DNA of 64,000 nt from Tautonia marina (GTDB lineage: Bacteria; Planctomycetota; Planctomycetia; Isosphaerales; Isosphaeraceae). The stretch is from the NCBI RefSeq assembly GCF_009177065.1, contig NZ_WEZF01000006.1:245674-309673 (forward strand), given 5' to 3'. The notes beneath the pieces are model-generated. The model made no database searches and was not told where the DNA came from. It saw nothing but the letters and a program-made list of their open reading frames with translations. Positions within the stretch are counted from its first letter, which is position 1. Every line of letters starts with the position of its first letter. Shown in pieces: positions 1-8,851 of the stretch. The position numbers and the translations under genes were made by a program.

Positions 1-1019
1 ACGTGAGACTCGTCAATGAACATCAAGGCATCGTCCGGGAAAAAGTCGAGCAAGGTGTTCGGTGTTTCCCCGGCCTTGCGACCGGAAAGATGGCGGCTGT
101 AGTTCTCGATTCCCTGGCAGTAGCCGACTTCGAGCAGCATTTCCATGTCGTAACGGGTTCGGGCGGAGAGGCGCTGGGCTTCGAGCAGCTTGCCGTGTTC
201 CTTGAGCTGGGTCAGACGCTGATCGAGTTCTTCCTTGATGGCATCGACGGCCCCCTTGATCCGTTCTTCGGGAAGGACGAAGTGCTTGGCCGGATAGATG
301 TAAAGATCCGGACGTTTTTCGATGACGGCTCCCGAGATGGGGTCGATCTCGGCCAGGGTCTCGACCTCGTCGCCGAACAGCTCAATGCGGACGGCGGTTT
401 CTTCGTAGGCGGGCCAGACCTCGACCACGTCGCCTCGAACGCGGAACTTGCCGCGCTCGAAGGAGATGTCGTTGCGGTCGTACTGAATGTCAACGAGTTT
501 CAGGAGCATCTCGTCGCGGTCGATGATGTCGCCGAGGCGGAGGTGAACCATCATCTTCCGGTAGTCATCCGGAGAACCGAGGCCGTAGATCGAGGAGACG
601 GAGGAGACGACGATCGTATCGCGGCGGCTCACAAGGGCACTGGTGGCGGCCAGGCGGAGGCGTTCAATCTCCTCGTTGATCGACGCATCCTTTTCAATGT
701 AGATGTCGCGCTGGGGGATATAAGCTTCGGGCTGGTAGTAATCGTAGTAACTGACGAAATAGCGAACGGCGTTGTGGGGGAAGAAGTCGCGAAACTCAGC
801 GTAGAGCTGAGCGGCAAGGGTCTTGTTATGGGAAAGAATCAACGCTGGCCGGCCTAACTGGGCAATCACGTTGGCCATCGTGTAGGTTTTGCCGGAGCCG
901 GTCACGCCGAGCAAGGTCTGGTGTCCCTTGCCCTCGGTCACTCCCGAAACGAGAGCCTCGATCGCCGCCGGTTGATCGCCGGCTGGGGGAAATGGACGTT
1001 CGATCCGAAACTCGGACAT
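1..1019 (-). CDS. uvrB: UvrABC excision repair subunit B (5' part; runs off the window)
   Basis: UvrB is the DNA-damage verifying helicase-like subunit of nucleotide excision repair; it is loaded by UvrA and recruits UvrC. I translated this by hand from the ATG at 1019: about 339 residues are present and the frame stays open to the window edge, so roughly the C-terminal half is outside. Visible motifs are the Walker A stretch [14 protein letters not shown] near residue 35, helicase motif [11 protein letters not shown], the beta-hairpin [12 protein letters not shown] that clamps DNA, and the [11 protein letters not shown] box at the cut end. All are hallmark UvrB features. The long plus-strand reading frame over this interval is only its antisense shadow. 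The next gene upstream on the same strand ends 70 bp away. Confidence 0.97.
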   Translation of the reverse strand, partial: MSEFRIERPFPPAGDQPAAIEALVSGVTEGKGHQTLLGVTGSGKTYTMANVIAQLGRPALILSHNKTLAAQLYAEFRDFFPHNAVRYFVSYYDYYQPEAYIPQRDIYIEKDASINEEIERLRLAATSALVSRRDTIVVSSVSSIYGLGSPDDYRKMMVHLRLGDIIDRDEMLLKLVDIQYDRNDISFERGKFRVRGDVVEVWPAYEETAVRIELFGDEVETLAEIDPISGAVIEKRPDLYIYPAKHFVLPEERIKGAVDAIKEELDQRLTQLKEHGKLLEAQRLSARTRYDMEMLLEVGYCQGIENYSRHLSGRKAGETPNTLLDFFPDDALMFIDESH

Positions 1020-1088
1020 GGCGGCCTCGATGGATTGACGCGATCAATAGGGCAGGGCAGCGCGAGAGGAGTCGACAGTTGCCGGAGA

Positions 1089-1463
1089 TCAAGGTGACGC
1101 CGGTATCGCTCGGTCGTCACGCGAGGGGATGCCGACTCGAACGAAGGGGCGGATTCCTTCGATGGTTGCCGGGCCGATCCCCTTGACCCGATGGGCGAGG
1201 TCGTCGAGCGACTTGATCGGCACTTCCTCGCGAGCCGAGAGAATTCGATCGACGCGAGTCGGCCCGAGGCCCGGCAAGGCGAGCAAGGCCATCGGCGGGG
1301 CGGAATTGAGTTCGACAACCATCGACGACGGAGGCAACTGGTCGGGGGTTGGCTCAGTCTTCGGGGAAAGGAGCCCGAGCAGGCTCGCCGGCAATCCGAC
1401 CAGGGCGGCGAGGACGCCTCGATGCCACACCCCCCATCCCCAGAGCGGCCGAGTTGGTGGCAT
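1089..1463 (-). CDS. ComEA-like helix-hairpin-helix protein
   Basis: A 124-residue protein with an N-terminal hydrophobic segment (about residues 15-33, GVLAALVGLPASLLGLL) and a C-terminal pair of helix-hairpin-helix motifs (VELNSAPPMALLALPGLGP and GIGPATIEGI). This is the architecture of ComEA-type membrane-anchored DNA-binding proteins, which in competent bacteria bind incoming DNA. The ATG at 1463 is preceded by GGGAGGGG at good spacing, which decides the start; a much longer open frame upstream is not supported. There is no linked comEC. A DNA-binding role is family inference; transformation competence is not shown here. Confidence 0.8.
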   Translation of the reverse strand: MPPTRPLWGWGVWHRGVLAALVGLPASLLGLLSPKTEPTPDQLPPSSMVVELNSAPPMALLALPGLGPTRVDRILSAREEVPIKSLDDLAHRVKGIGPATIEGIRPFVRVGIPSRDDRAIPASP

Positions 1464-1879
1464 GAAATCCCCTCCCTGAGGGCTTCGGACGTTTCGACGA
1501 CGAACAGGGTGATAATCGACAGAATTACAGTTTAGGACCGAGGGGATGGCAGACTCAAGCCGAGTCTTTCCGCAGAGAGGTCCGGCAGGGCTCAAGATCA
1601 AATGCCGGTTGGACCGATCCTTCCGTTGGAAACGCTCGATCGATCCTAAAATCGGGATTGACCGGGGAACCGCGGCCTCCACCGGCGTCGCGGAATTTCT
1701 CACAGCCGGAGCGATCTTGGTTCGATAATCGTTACGAGCCAGGAACCTGGGCCGGCCTCTCGCCGGAACCGACGGGGATCGTCGGAGTCCATCAGGCGAG
1801 AGTGGTCCCGGCGCCGGAGTCGGAGGGGTGGAGGGCCCCCCGAACGGATGGCGATTGATCCCAAGGAGGGGAAGACACA
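1464..1879. other. Intergenic region between divergent genes
   Basis: About 416 bp between the ComEA-like gene (minus) and the lipoprotein gene (plus). I see no convincing coding frame, RNA gene or strong hairpin. It should hold the two divergent promoters, but I cannot point to clear -35/-10 boxes. Confidence 0.5.
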
Positions 1880-2494
1880 ATGACCCGTTCCGCGCGGCAC
1901 CGGGGCCCGCACACCCCGAAATGGGTTCGCGGCCTGTTGACGGGTGCCCTATTTTTGACAATGTCCGCCGGCATTGGCGGATGTGGCATCCCGTACGTGT
2001 TCCGAAATATTTCGCCGCTTCACCCGACCGGCTGGTCGTTTGCCTGGCCGATCTTGCCTTCCCAGTCTCAGCGACTGGAAGAAGATATCGCCAAGGAAGA
2101 ACTGGACCGCGTGCCGATTCTCGACCCGGTCCCCGGCGAATTCGCACCGCCCCCATGCCTGGATCCGCCGAGCGAGGCGGAAATCTGGGCCAAAGTTCCC
2201 AAGTTCCGGGCTGGAATGGACCCGTTCTACACGGTTCAGCGGAACAACGCTCGCTTCGTGATCGAGAAGATCGGCGAGTCGGTCGATCCGTGCAAGGTCT
2301 ATCCTCTGGCCGGACCTTGCCAGCTGATCCACTGTCACTACAAGTGCACCGTCTACTTCGACGAGTTGTACTGGTCTGACTATCCGATTCCGTTCAATCA
2401 CCGCGACGCTCGCGTCGAAGTGATTTACATCGACAAGGATTACCTCCGCCGTTGCGGTGGTCCCGACGTCGGAACGGTTCCCGGAGGCGGTTGA
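1880..2494 (+). CDS. Hypothetical lipoprotein
   Basis: A 204-residue protein of unrecognised family. It starts at an ATG preceded by AAGGAGGGG, a strong ribosome binding site. Residues 17-35 form a signal peptide ending in GIGGC, a plausible lipobox, so the mature protein would be lipid-anchored at the envelope. The mature part contains several cysteines (GPCQLIHCHYKC, RRCGG) and a tyrosine-rich C-terminal half with DELYWSDYPIPFNHRDARV. Two hairpins that look like terminators follow the stop. Probably a planctomycete-restricted envelope protein; no function can be assigned. Confidence 0.75.
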   Translation: MTRSARHRGPHTPKWVRGLLTGALFLTMSAGIGGCGIPYVFRNISPLHPTGWSFAWPILPSQSQRLEEDIAKEELDRVPILDPVPGEFAPPPCLDPPSEAEIWAKVPKFRAGMDPFYTVQRNNARFVIEKIGESVDPCKVYPLAGPCQLIHCHYKCTVYFDELYWSDYPIPFNHRDARVEVIYIDKDYLRRCGGPDVGTVPGGG

Positions 2495-2501
2495 TCGTCG
2501 G

Positions 2502-2529
2502 GAGGGCCGGACCCCCTGCACCGGCCCTC
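2502..2529 (+). terminator. GC-rich hairpin after the lipoprotein gene
   Basis: Perfect 9-bp inverted repeat GAGGGCCGG / CCGGCCCTC with a 10-nt loop, starting 8 bp after the stop codon. There is no T tract directly after it; a second hairpin with a T tract lies just downstream. Confidence 0.5.
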
Positions 2530-2558
2530 TCTCCGCGAGCATCCTTCCTTCCCTCAAT

Positions 2559-2608
2559 CCCCGAACATCGGCGCCGACGTGGTGGCGGCTCGATGTTCGG
2601 GGATTTTT
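2559..2608 (+). terminator. Rho-independent terminator
   Basis: Perfect 12-bp stem CCCCGAACATCG (2559-2570) / CGATGTTCGGGG (2591-2602) with a 20-nt loop, followed directly by ATTTTTC. It lies between the convergent lipoprotein and PIG-L genes and fits a plus-strand terminator. Confidence 0.75.
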
Positions 2609-2647
2609 CATTAGATGACCACTCGCGACGACTCGACGAGCGCTTTG

Positions 2648-3571
2648 TTACTTCTGCTCACCGAAGAAGGGGAAGAGCTTGGCCAGTTCCTCTTTTGAGG
2701 GTTGAGAGCCGTACTCACAGATCTCAAAGGCTTCGGCCACCTTCACCTTTTCGGCGGCATCGGCACCGACCCAATCGGCCAGTTCCTCGCGGAACCGATC
2801 GGCCACGCCTCCCCAGCGCCGGAGCGCTCGTTCGCGAGTCCATTCGAGCCGACCTTCGGGCGACTCAGGCACCTCGTCCAGGTAGCCGAACAGCCAGGGG
2901 TTCCACTCGTAAAATTGCGAGCCGAGGGCGTCGATGGCGGCGACCTTCTGGTCGAGCACCTCATCGATGGGCACGACGACATCGGGTGTAAACGGGTTCG
3001 GCTTCTGGAAACCGTCTTCGGAGTACATGAAGACTGGATTCTTCCGAAGGGCCGGCACATCGGGGCAGAAGTAAGGAACGATGACCATGAAGGCCGCGTC
3101 CTGCACGAGGATGCCGGTATAGCGGTGGTCGGGGTGGTAATCGTTGGGTCGGTGAGAGATGACGAGGTCGGCCTCCCATTCTCGGATCAATCGGGTGATG
3201 GTCCGGCGGTTTTCGAGCGTCGGCATCAGCTCGCCATCATGGATGTCGAGCACTTCGGTTTCGATTCCGAGGATTTCGGCACATCGTTCGACCTCGGCGG
3301 TGCGGCGCTGGGCGAGCGCACCACCGGCCATTTCATGATGGCCAATGTCGCCGTTGGTGGTACTGACGAACTTGACCTTATGGCCGAGCTTGGCCCATCG
3401 GGCGGCGGTGCCTCCCGCCTTCAGTTCGCAATCGTCCGGGTGCGCGCCGAAGACGATAATCCGGAGCGGTCGATCGGCGTCGGTGGCCTCGTCCTGGGCA
3501 AAGACCACATGGGACCATGGCAGCACGAGGATCATCGAAAGCAGAGCAAGGCGACGAGCAATTGAAGTCAT
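2648..3571 (-). CDS. Secreted PIG-L (LmbE-like) family deacetylase
   Basis: A 307-residue protein with a cleavable-looking signal peptide (residues 1-25, ending HVVFAQ) and a full PIG-L/LmbE domain. The zinc site is visible: FGAHPDDCE near residue 42 gives His-Asp-Asp, and NDYHPDH further on supplies the distal histidine. Family members remove N-acetyl groups from GlcNAc-like or related amide substrates; the substrate here is unknown. AGGAGA at 9 bp before the ATG supports the start. Export is inferred from the leader and is common for PIG-L proteins in planctomycetes. The gene stands alone. Confidence 0.9.
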   Translation of the reverse strand: MTSIARRLALLSMILVLPWSHVVFAQDEATDADRPLRIIVFGAHPDDCELKAGGTAARWAKLGHKVKFVSTTNGDIGHHEMAGGALAQRRTAEVERCAEILGIETEVLDIHDGELMPTLENRRTITRLIREWEADLVISHRPNDYHPDHRYTGILVQDAAFMVIVPYFCPDVPALRKNPVFMYSEDGFQKPNPFTPDVVVPIDEVLDQKVAAIDALGSQFYEWNPWLFGYLDEVPESPEGRLEWTRERALRRWGGVADRFREELADWVGADAAEKVKVAEAFEICEYGSQPSKEELAKLFPFFGEQK

Positions 3572-3901
3572 CGGGGGCGGTCTCCTGGTGAGAACAGATC
3601 GTGATTCCTGAAGGATTGGTTCTATCGCGGTTCACGTTCCGGGTCGAGGACTCGCTGCCGGGCGCCGACAGAAGCGAGCGATCCCGGTACACTAAACGCC
3701 TCAGGGAAGGGGGGAGCCTGCACGGGCCTCTCGTCCCTTCGCTTGGAGCCGATCGCCACAGGGAATCGGCCGCGCGATCGCTTGAAGTGCCGCCCGTCGC
3801 ACTCCGCTCCGAAACGGATCGCGGCACGAACCGGCGCGGTGCGGCGCGAGAGACCGATCGGTTGGCCGCTCGACGAACCCCAACGGCCCGGAGGTCGCAC
3901 C
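3572..3901. other. Intergenic region between divergent genes
   Basis: About 330 bp between the PIG-L gene (minus) and the 607-residue protein gene (plus). An open frame reads through the plus strand from 3743, but it has no ribosome binding site and the composition is unlike the gene that follows. I see no RNA gene or clear promoter. Confidence 0.4.
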
Positions 3902-5725
3902 GTGATTGCCCGGAGAATGCCTTCGTACAGACTGGCGCTCTGCTTCTGCGGCCTCGGCCTGCTCTCACTGGTTCCAATGGGACTTCAGGGCAGCCAGCGA
4001 TCGGTGATGATGCGGCAGGTCGCCGAACTGCGGGACGGACAGCGCGTCGTCGGGCATTTGGCCGGCTCGCCCGACGGCTCGATCACGTTCGAAACCGACT
4101 CGGGATCACCGCCGAGGATTCCCCTGGACCAGATCGCACGACTTCTACGCCTCGACGGGGACAATGAGGACGCGCCGCGAGCCGAAGCTCAGCCGTTTCT
4201 GCTCGCGTTTGGATTCGATCAGCGGCTTTCCGGACGACTGGTTTCCGTCGACGACGAGACGATCCGGATGAGGCTGGGCTCCGACGCCCAGCCCGTGACC
4301 ATCGACCGTCTCGCCGTTGCTTCACTCATTCAGCGGCCGGGAGAGGCCCAGGTTTTTACGGATCGGTTTGACTCGCCCGATCCTCAGGAGCTTTGGAGCC
4401 TTCAGCCAGGGGCAGACATCGTTCCCCGGCAGGACGATGAAGGTGCCCTTCTGAGACTCCAGCCCGGAGCGTCGCAGGCACGACTCGAATTTCCGGAACC
4501 GGTTGATGCCGGTCGGGTTGAGTGTTCGTTTTCCTGGGAAGGGCGACGCTTCGCCGGTCAGCGCTGGTTTGTCGATCTGATCTTCGACGGCCCGAACGGT
4601 GAGGAGATCACGCGAGTTGTCCTTGGCTGGAAGGACGAGTTCCCCTCGGTCGAGTCTCGGGGGGGGCCGGAGATCGTGGTGCAGCCATTGATTCTGGAGC
4701 CGGGTTGGCACCGTTTGGTGGTCCGGTTCGGCCCCGGACGGACCTTGTTGACCATCGACGGCAACGATCTGGGCCGAGGAGGGGGGCCGAGGGGAGCTCT
4801 CCTCGCCCTTCGCTTCCAGGCCGAGGCTGCCCGAGACGCGGACGATCCGGAAGACGTTGCGGCTCAAGTCGACGATCTCCAGGTGATTCGATCGTTCGAG
4901 CCGACGAATGATCCGGAAATTGATCCGACTCAGGATGAGCTGCGGATGGTTTCCGGGAATCAGCTCTGGGGTTCCGTGGAGTCGGCCGATGAGAACGGCG
5001 TTCGCATTCGGCTTCTTGGGGACGTTCGAGAGGCGTTGTGGTCTCAGGTGGCGGGGATTTTTTTTCAGCGTAAGCCGATTCCGTCTGAACCGCTGTCGGG
5101 AACCTGGGTACGGGTCGAGTGGGAGGTGGGCGATCCGGAGTCACGACCAGATCGAGTGGAAGGAGTGCTCAAGGGAGTCGATGCCGAAGGCTTCGAGATT
5201 GAGGTGCCCTTTGCCGGGACGTTCACCGTTCCCGGCACTCAGCTCCGCCAGATGGAACTTCTCGGGGAAAAACGCAGGCAGATCCTCGACCCTCACGCCC
5301 GACACCTCGGCGATCAGATCATGCCCGAACTCGACCCACCCATGCCCGATGCCGACGAGTATGAGGTCTCCTTCACGATCGATGCCCTTCCGGAGGCGCC
5401 GATCACCCTCGTCCTGGATGCCGTTCATGTGGAAGGAGAGTTTGACGGCGGACGCTTCGCCGAGGAATTGCGAGCAGGATTCCAGCGCACGAACCTCCTG
5501 ATCAATGGCGAGGTGTTCGACGCGCTGAATCGTTACGTCCGCGATGCGAACCGAATCCCGACCCGGATCCGAATTCCGATCCCAACCGATCAGCTTCGGA
5601 TCGGTGAGAATCACCTTCGCTTCGAGCAGCTTGGTCGCGAACAGGACGAGAACTATCGAGACGATCTCGGCTTGCTCCAGATTGCCCTGGAATGGAGCAA
5701 TGCAGCGCAAGCCGCGTCGGATTGA
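3902..5725 (+). CDS. Secreted protein of unknown function with repeated beta-type units
   Basis: A 607-residue protein. I chose the GTG at 3902 because GGAGG sits 7 nt upstream and a signal peptide follows at once (RLALCFCGLGLLSLVPMGLQG). The mature part shows four similar units of about 35-45 residues with the pattern L.G.L...D...(I/F)...(I/V)..L: near DGQRVVGHLAG, FDQRLSGRLVSVDD, GNQLWGSVESADENG and DRVEGVLKGVDAEG. The units look like small SH3/Sm-type beta barrels. Between units 2 and 3 lies a jelly-roll-like segment (RWFVDLIFDG to GALLALRFQ) that resembles concanavalin-type domains. Function unknown. It is convergent with the next gene, 30 bp apart. Confidence 0.75.
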   Translation: MIARRMPSYRLALCFCGLGLLSLVPMGLQGSQRSVMMRQVAELRDGQRVVGHLAGSPDGSITFETDSGSPPRIPLDQIARLLRLDGDNEDAPRAEAQPFLLAFGFDQRLSGRLVSVDDETIRMRLGSDAQPVTIDRLAVASLIQRPGEAQVFTDRFDSPDPQELWSLQPGADIVPRQDDEGALLRLQPGASQARLEFPEPVDAGRVECSFSWEGRRFAGQRWFVDLIFDGPNGEEITRVVLGWKDEFPSVESRGGPEIVVQPLILEPGWHRLVVRFGPGRTLLTIDGNDLGRGGGPRGALLALRFQAEAARDADDPEDVAAQVDDLQVIRSFEPTNDPEIDPTQDELRMVSGNQLWGSVESADENGVRIRLLGDVREALWSQVAGIFFQRKPIPSEPLSGTWVRVEWEVGDPESRPDRVEGVLKGVDAEGFEIEVPFAGTFTVPGTQLRQMELLGEKRRQILDPHARHLGDQIMPELDPPMPDADEYEVSFTIDALPEAPITLVLDAVHVEGEFDGGRFAEELRAGFQRTNLLINGEVFDALNRYVRDANRIPTRIRIPIPTDQLRIGENHLRFEQLGREQDENYRDDLGLLQIALEWSNAAQAASD

Positions 5726-5755
5726 CCCGGCCTGAACAGATGGCTCCCAAGCGGA

Positions 5756-7396
5756 TCAGTCGTTCTGATCGCGGAAGGAGTTGATGTAGCTTTGCACGTG
5801 TTGTTCGATGTGCCGAGGAACTTTCTGATTGGAAAGCGCCTCGGCCTGGGCGGCGGTGTTGGCCTCGGTGACCGCTTGAGCCTCAATGATGCTCTCGCCG
5901 ATCGTCTGGGCATTCGGGGGACCGAAGCCTTCCTGAACCGCCTTCCCCTGGCCGAGTTGCTGCTTCACCTGGGTATTGAAGGTGCTGGTGTTGTCGGCGG
6001 CGATCGGGCGATCTCCCTGACCGCGACCCCGGCCAAGTCCGTCTCCCGGGTTGTTGCCCATTCCTTGACCGAAGGCGTTCATTCCACTGAGGCGGTCGCC
6101 CATCTGGTTCAGACCGTCGCCGCCGGTCATTCCGTCCTTGGCCATCTCGAGATCGGCCATGGCGGAGTCGAGCATTTCCAGTTCCGCCAGGTCGCTGGCC
6201 ATTTGCTGAAGCTGTTCCTGGCTCATCCCGAGGGCATTGGCGGCCTGCTGCAGGTCTCCTTCGGCAAGTTGCTGCTGGGCCTGACCGAGTTGCTGGGCGA
6301 GTTGCTGAAGCTTTTGCAGATCTTCGGCCTGATCGTTGAGCTTGGCCATCTGCTGATCGAACTGCTCCTGGCTGATCGCGCCCCGGTCTCGGGCCTCTTC
6401 GAGCTGTTTCTTGCGTTCGTCGAGGTTGGCGAGTTGTTCGAGCTGTTCTTTCATCTCGGAAAGCTGCTCGCGGAGTTCCTCTTTCTCTCGATCAGACATT
6501 GAGCCGGAGAGGAGCTTGTCGCGGAGTTCCTGAACTTTTTCGGCCGCTTGCTGAAAATCTCCCTTGGCCAGTTCTCGGGCAAACTCGTCGGCCGGGCCGT
6601 CAGAGGTCATCTGATCGAGCTGTTGCAGTTTCTTGCTGACTTGCTCAGAATCCCCGATCTGCTTCTGCCGCTCTTCCAGGGCGTTCGTCAGGGAGTTGAG
6701 CTTGACCAGAGCCTCGTCTTTCTCGCTGGGAGGGGCCTTGGACAACGCTTCGGCGGCTTTTTCGATTTCGACGAGCAGCTTATCGGTCTCGGCGAAGGCG
6801 TTTTGGTCAAGCTTTTGCCGGGTTTCTGCAATCCGTTTGTTCAAGGCATCGGCCTGCTTGGCAATTGCGTCGAGCTGTTCCGGATCGAGGGATTCACCCG
6901 CCACGGTCGTGGCTCGGGACAGTTCCGGAACGAACAGAAGCCCCACGGCAAGCAACCCGGTGACCAACGGCAACCAGGCCGCCCTGGGAAGTTTGGGGCG
7001 GAACGGACCGGCGACATCGAGCGAGTCCAGATGCCGTTTGGTGTCTTCGATCAAGGCTCGTCCGGCCGGTGTTTCGAGCAAGTCCGCCGGAAGGCTCAAG
7101 GCCGTGCCCAGGCGTTCGTTGAGGTGGAAGGCCCGGTCGATGGCGACGGCTGCGTCGAGCCTGCTCGGGCCTCCCAGCATGGCGATCAGAATCGCCAGCG
7201 CAATCCCGACCCCGCCTGCAACCACGAACAGCAGCTCGTGGCTGATCGGCAGGGGTTCCGCAAGGATCTTCTCAGCACCGATGGCAATCGCTGCGAGAAA
7301 CAGGGCTGCTCCCAGGCTCCAGACCAAAGCCGAGAGGAACCGTTGAAACCGCAACCGCCGCCAGACCCTGCCGATCTGTGAGTCGAAGTCGCTCAC
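5756..7396 (-). CDS. Membrane-anchored coiled-coil protein
   Basis: About 546 residues. Two transmembrane hairpins lie near the N-terminus (FLSALVWSLGAALFLAAIAIGA and HELLFVVAGGVGIALAILIAML) and a further one near AAWLPLVTGLLAVGLLFVP. The rest is a long coiled coil very rich in Gln, Glu, Lys and Leu (for example QQLDQM, QLSEMKEQLEQL), followed by a Gly/Met/Asn-rich low-complexity stretch. The GTG at 7396 has GAGGGAG at ideal distance and is the better start; an upstream ATG at 7441 would add 15 residues but lacks a binding site. The arrangement recalls DUF4175-like proteins, tentatively. A role at the cell envelope is inference. Confidence 0.75.
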   Translation of the reverse strand: MSDFDSQIGRVWRRLRFQRFLSALVWSLGAALFLAAIAIGAEKILAEPLPISHELLFVVAGGVGIALAILIAMLGGPSRLDAAVAIDRAFHLNERLGTALSLPADLLETPAGRALIEDTKRHLDSLDVAGPFRPKLPRAAWLPLVTGLLAVGLLFVPELSRATTVAGESLDPEQLDAIAKQADALNKRIAETRQKLDQNAFAETDKLLVEIEKAAEALSKAPPSEKDEALVKLNSLTNALEERQKQIGDSEQVSKKLQQLDQMTSDGPADEFARELAKGDFQQAAEKVQELRDKLLSGSMSDREKEELREQLSEMKEQLEQLANLDERKKQLEEARDRGAISQEQFDQQMAKLNDQAEDLQKLQQLAQQLGQAQQQLAEGDLQQAANALGMSQEQLQQMASDLAELEMLDSAMADLEMAKDGMTGGDGLNQMGDRLSGMNAFGQGMGNNPGDGLGRGRGQGDRPIAADNTSTFNTQVKQQLGQGKAVQEGFGPPNAQTIGESIIEAQAVTEANTAAQAEALSNQKVPRHIEQHVQSYINSFRDQND

Positions 7397-7626
7397 TGCC
7401 TTGCTCCCTCGTTCGGACCTGCCGGGCTCCGGATGATTCATGAACCTGTTACGAGTGTACGAAGCACCTGCCGCCCCTTCAAGTCTCGGCGCCGAAGTGA
7501 TTCGGACACCGAGGACGGAATTCCGAGTCAGGACACCTTGAACCCAGGGTGGGAATCACGTCATAATCATGGTTTCTCGCCCCTTCGAACCGGGTGGCGG
7601 TCCAGATCGACAAGGGAAGCCGTGTT

Positions 7627-7773
7627 ATGAAGAAGAAGACGAAGCATCGCAAAAGCTATGCATGGCGGAAACGAGCCGATAGCTCCCCGGTGGCCAAGGG
7701 TCGTCGTCGGAAGCGTCTCGGGGTTCGCAATCCGAGCAAACTGCGATTTGCGGGCGGCAAGAAGAAGTCCTGA
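7627..7773 (+). CDS. 48-residue highly basic protein
   Basis: A short frame that starts KKKTKHRKSYAWRKRAD and ends KLRFAGGKKKS; about 22 of 48 residues are Lys, Arg or His. AAGGGAAG lies 9 nt before the ATG, and a strong inverted repeat follows 41 bp after the stop. The composition resembles small ribosomal proteins or nucleic-acid binding tails, but I do not recognise the family and it is not a clear bL34, bL35 or bL36. The regular basic pattern and the genetic context make it more likely real than chance. RNA or DNA binding is inference from charge. Confidence 0.6.
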   Translation: MKKKTKHRKSYAWRKRADSSPVAKGRRRKRLGVRNPSKLRFAGGKKKS

Positions 7774-7814
7774 CGCCGTACCCAAGCTAGACGAAGCCTG
7801 ATGAAACGGAAACA

Positions 7815-7862
7815 GGGCCAGTCCCCGACCCATTCCAAAGCGAACGGGTCGGGGACTGGCCC
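7815..7862. terminator. 17-bp perfect inverted repeat between convergent genes
   Basis: Left arm 7815-7831 and right arm 7846-7862 are exact reverse complements (core CCAGTCCCCGACCC) with a 14-nt loop. It lies between the 48-residue protein (plus) and the sufT-like gene (minus). On the minus strand it is followed by TGTTTCCGTTTC, a modest T-rich tail, so it probably terminates the suf transcript. A dispersed palindromic repeat is the alternative. Confidence 0.6.
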
Positions 7863-7933
7863 CGTGTGTATCTCGGGAGACGCGATATCCCTCTCCGTTC
7901 CGGATCGTCGGACAGGAGGGAGGAGTTCTGAGT

Positions 7934-8290
7934 TCAAAACATCCCGAGTTCGTCTCGGGCATCCTCAGACATCCGATCGGGGGACCAGGGGGGATTCATC
8001 ACCAGTTTGACATTGGCTTTCGAGACCCCTTGGAGCGACTCGATCACCTCGGTGGATTCTCGGATGATTTGAGGTCCGGCCGGGCAGGCTGGCGAGGTCA
8101 GTGTCATTTCCACATCGATCTCACCCTCTCGGGTCGCCACAGTGTAGACGAGGCCGAGGTCGACGATGTTGACGCCGAGTTCCGGGTCCTTCACGGCCTT
8201 CAACGCGGTCAGGACGATCTCCTGATCGGGCCCCTGGCCTGCGTCGGTGGAAGGGGTCGAATCGGGCTGGGGCGTGGGTGCGTCGGTCAT
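7934..8290 (-). CDS. SufT-like (DUF59/MIP18) Fe-S maturation factor
   Basis: A 118-residue protein with a low-complexity Thr/Pro/Asp N-terminus and a full DUF59 domain. Conserved marks are DPELGVNIVDLGLVY and the cysteine in TLTSPACPAGPQI. DUF59 proteins such as SufT and the PaaD-like factors help load Fe-S clusters on client proteins. It is the last gene of the minus-strand suf group, 53 bp after sufE, which supports that role. I leave the symbol empty because SufT, SufT-like and PaaD-like members cannot be told apart by eye. Confidence 0.88.
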   Translation of the reverse strand: MTDAPTPQPDSTPSTDAGQGPDQEIVLTALKAVKDPELGVNIVDLGLVYTVATREGEIDVEMTLTSPACPAGPQIIRESTEVIESLQGVSKANVKLVMNPPWSPDRMSEDARDELGMF

Positions 8291-8343
8291 GGCAAGAATT
8301 CCGAAGTCGGGAACAAGGATTCGGGACGAGGGAGGAGCCGGCC

Positions 8344-8790
8344 TTAGTTCTGCTGGGCCTGGTTGGTCGAGGCCGCTTCGGTTCGGGCCACCATGGCTTT
8401 GAGGCGGTGGAGAACTCCGGACAGACCGCTCGTGCGTTGCATGCCCAGAATTTCCGCCATTCCCGTGCGCTGAATCAGGTCGTTGGGGACATTGAGGACG
8501 TCCTCAACCGTCGCACCGTCGAGCCCTCGAACCAAGAGGCAGACGAAGCCCCGGACGGTCGGGGCTTCCGGGGGGACGTCCGCGAAGAGGTGGATGCGAG
8601 CCCCCTCGCGTTCCAGAAAGAGGAAGACCGGCGATTGGCATTCGGGGACCCGATGCGCCTCATCCTTGTATTGAGAAAGCCGGTCGGGGAGCGGTGGAAG
8701 CTCGTTGGCCAGATCAATCAACAGTTCGATGCGTTCCTGGCGGTCCGCCTCGCGCAGTTCCTCAACAAGTTCATCGAGCGCAGGGGGCAA
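8344..8790 (-). CDS. sufE: SufE sulfur-acceptor protein
   Basis: SufE takes persulfide sulfur from a SufS-type cysteine desulfurase and passes it to SufB. The 148-residue protein has the family core: LPPLPDRLSQYKDEAHRVPE, the acceptor cysteine in VPECQSPVF at residue 51, and the LVRGLDGATVEDVL helix. The length is normal; the last 15 residues (rich in Ala, Thr, Gln) are extra. It lies 61 bp after the rhodanese gene in the suf group. No sufS is present in the window, so its desulfurase partner must be elsewhere. Confidence 0.93.
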   Translation of the reverse strand: MPPALDELVEELREADRQERIELLIDLANELPPLPDRLSQYKDEAHRVPECQSPVFLFLEREGARIHLFADVPPEAPTVRGFVCLLVRGLDGATVEDVLNVPNDLIQRTGMAEILGMQRTSGLSGVLHRLKAMVARTEAASTNQAQQN

Positions 8791-8851
8791 CGGTCACTCT
8801 CCATCGGGGTCGGGGACTCGCAAACGGGGAGATTCCTCGGATCAACGCCGA

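Noticed and set aside
3..857. Long open frame on the plus strand at the window start
   Set aside because: It is antisense to uvrB, whose conserved motifs are on the minus strand.
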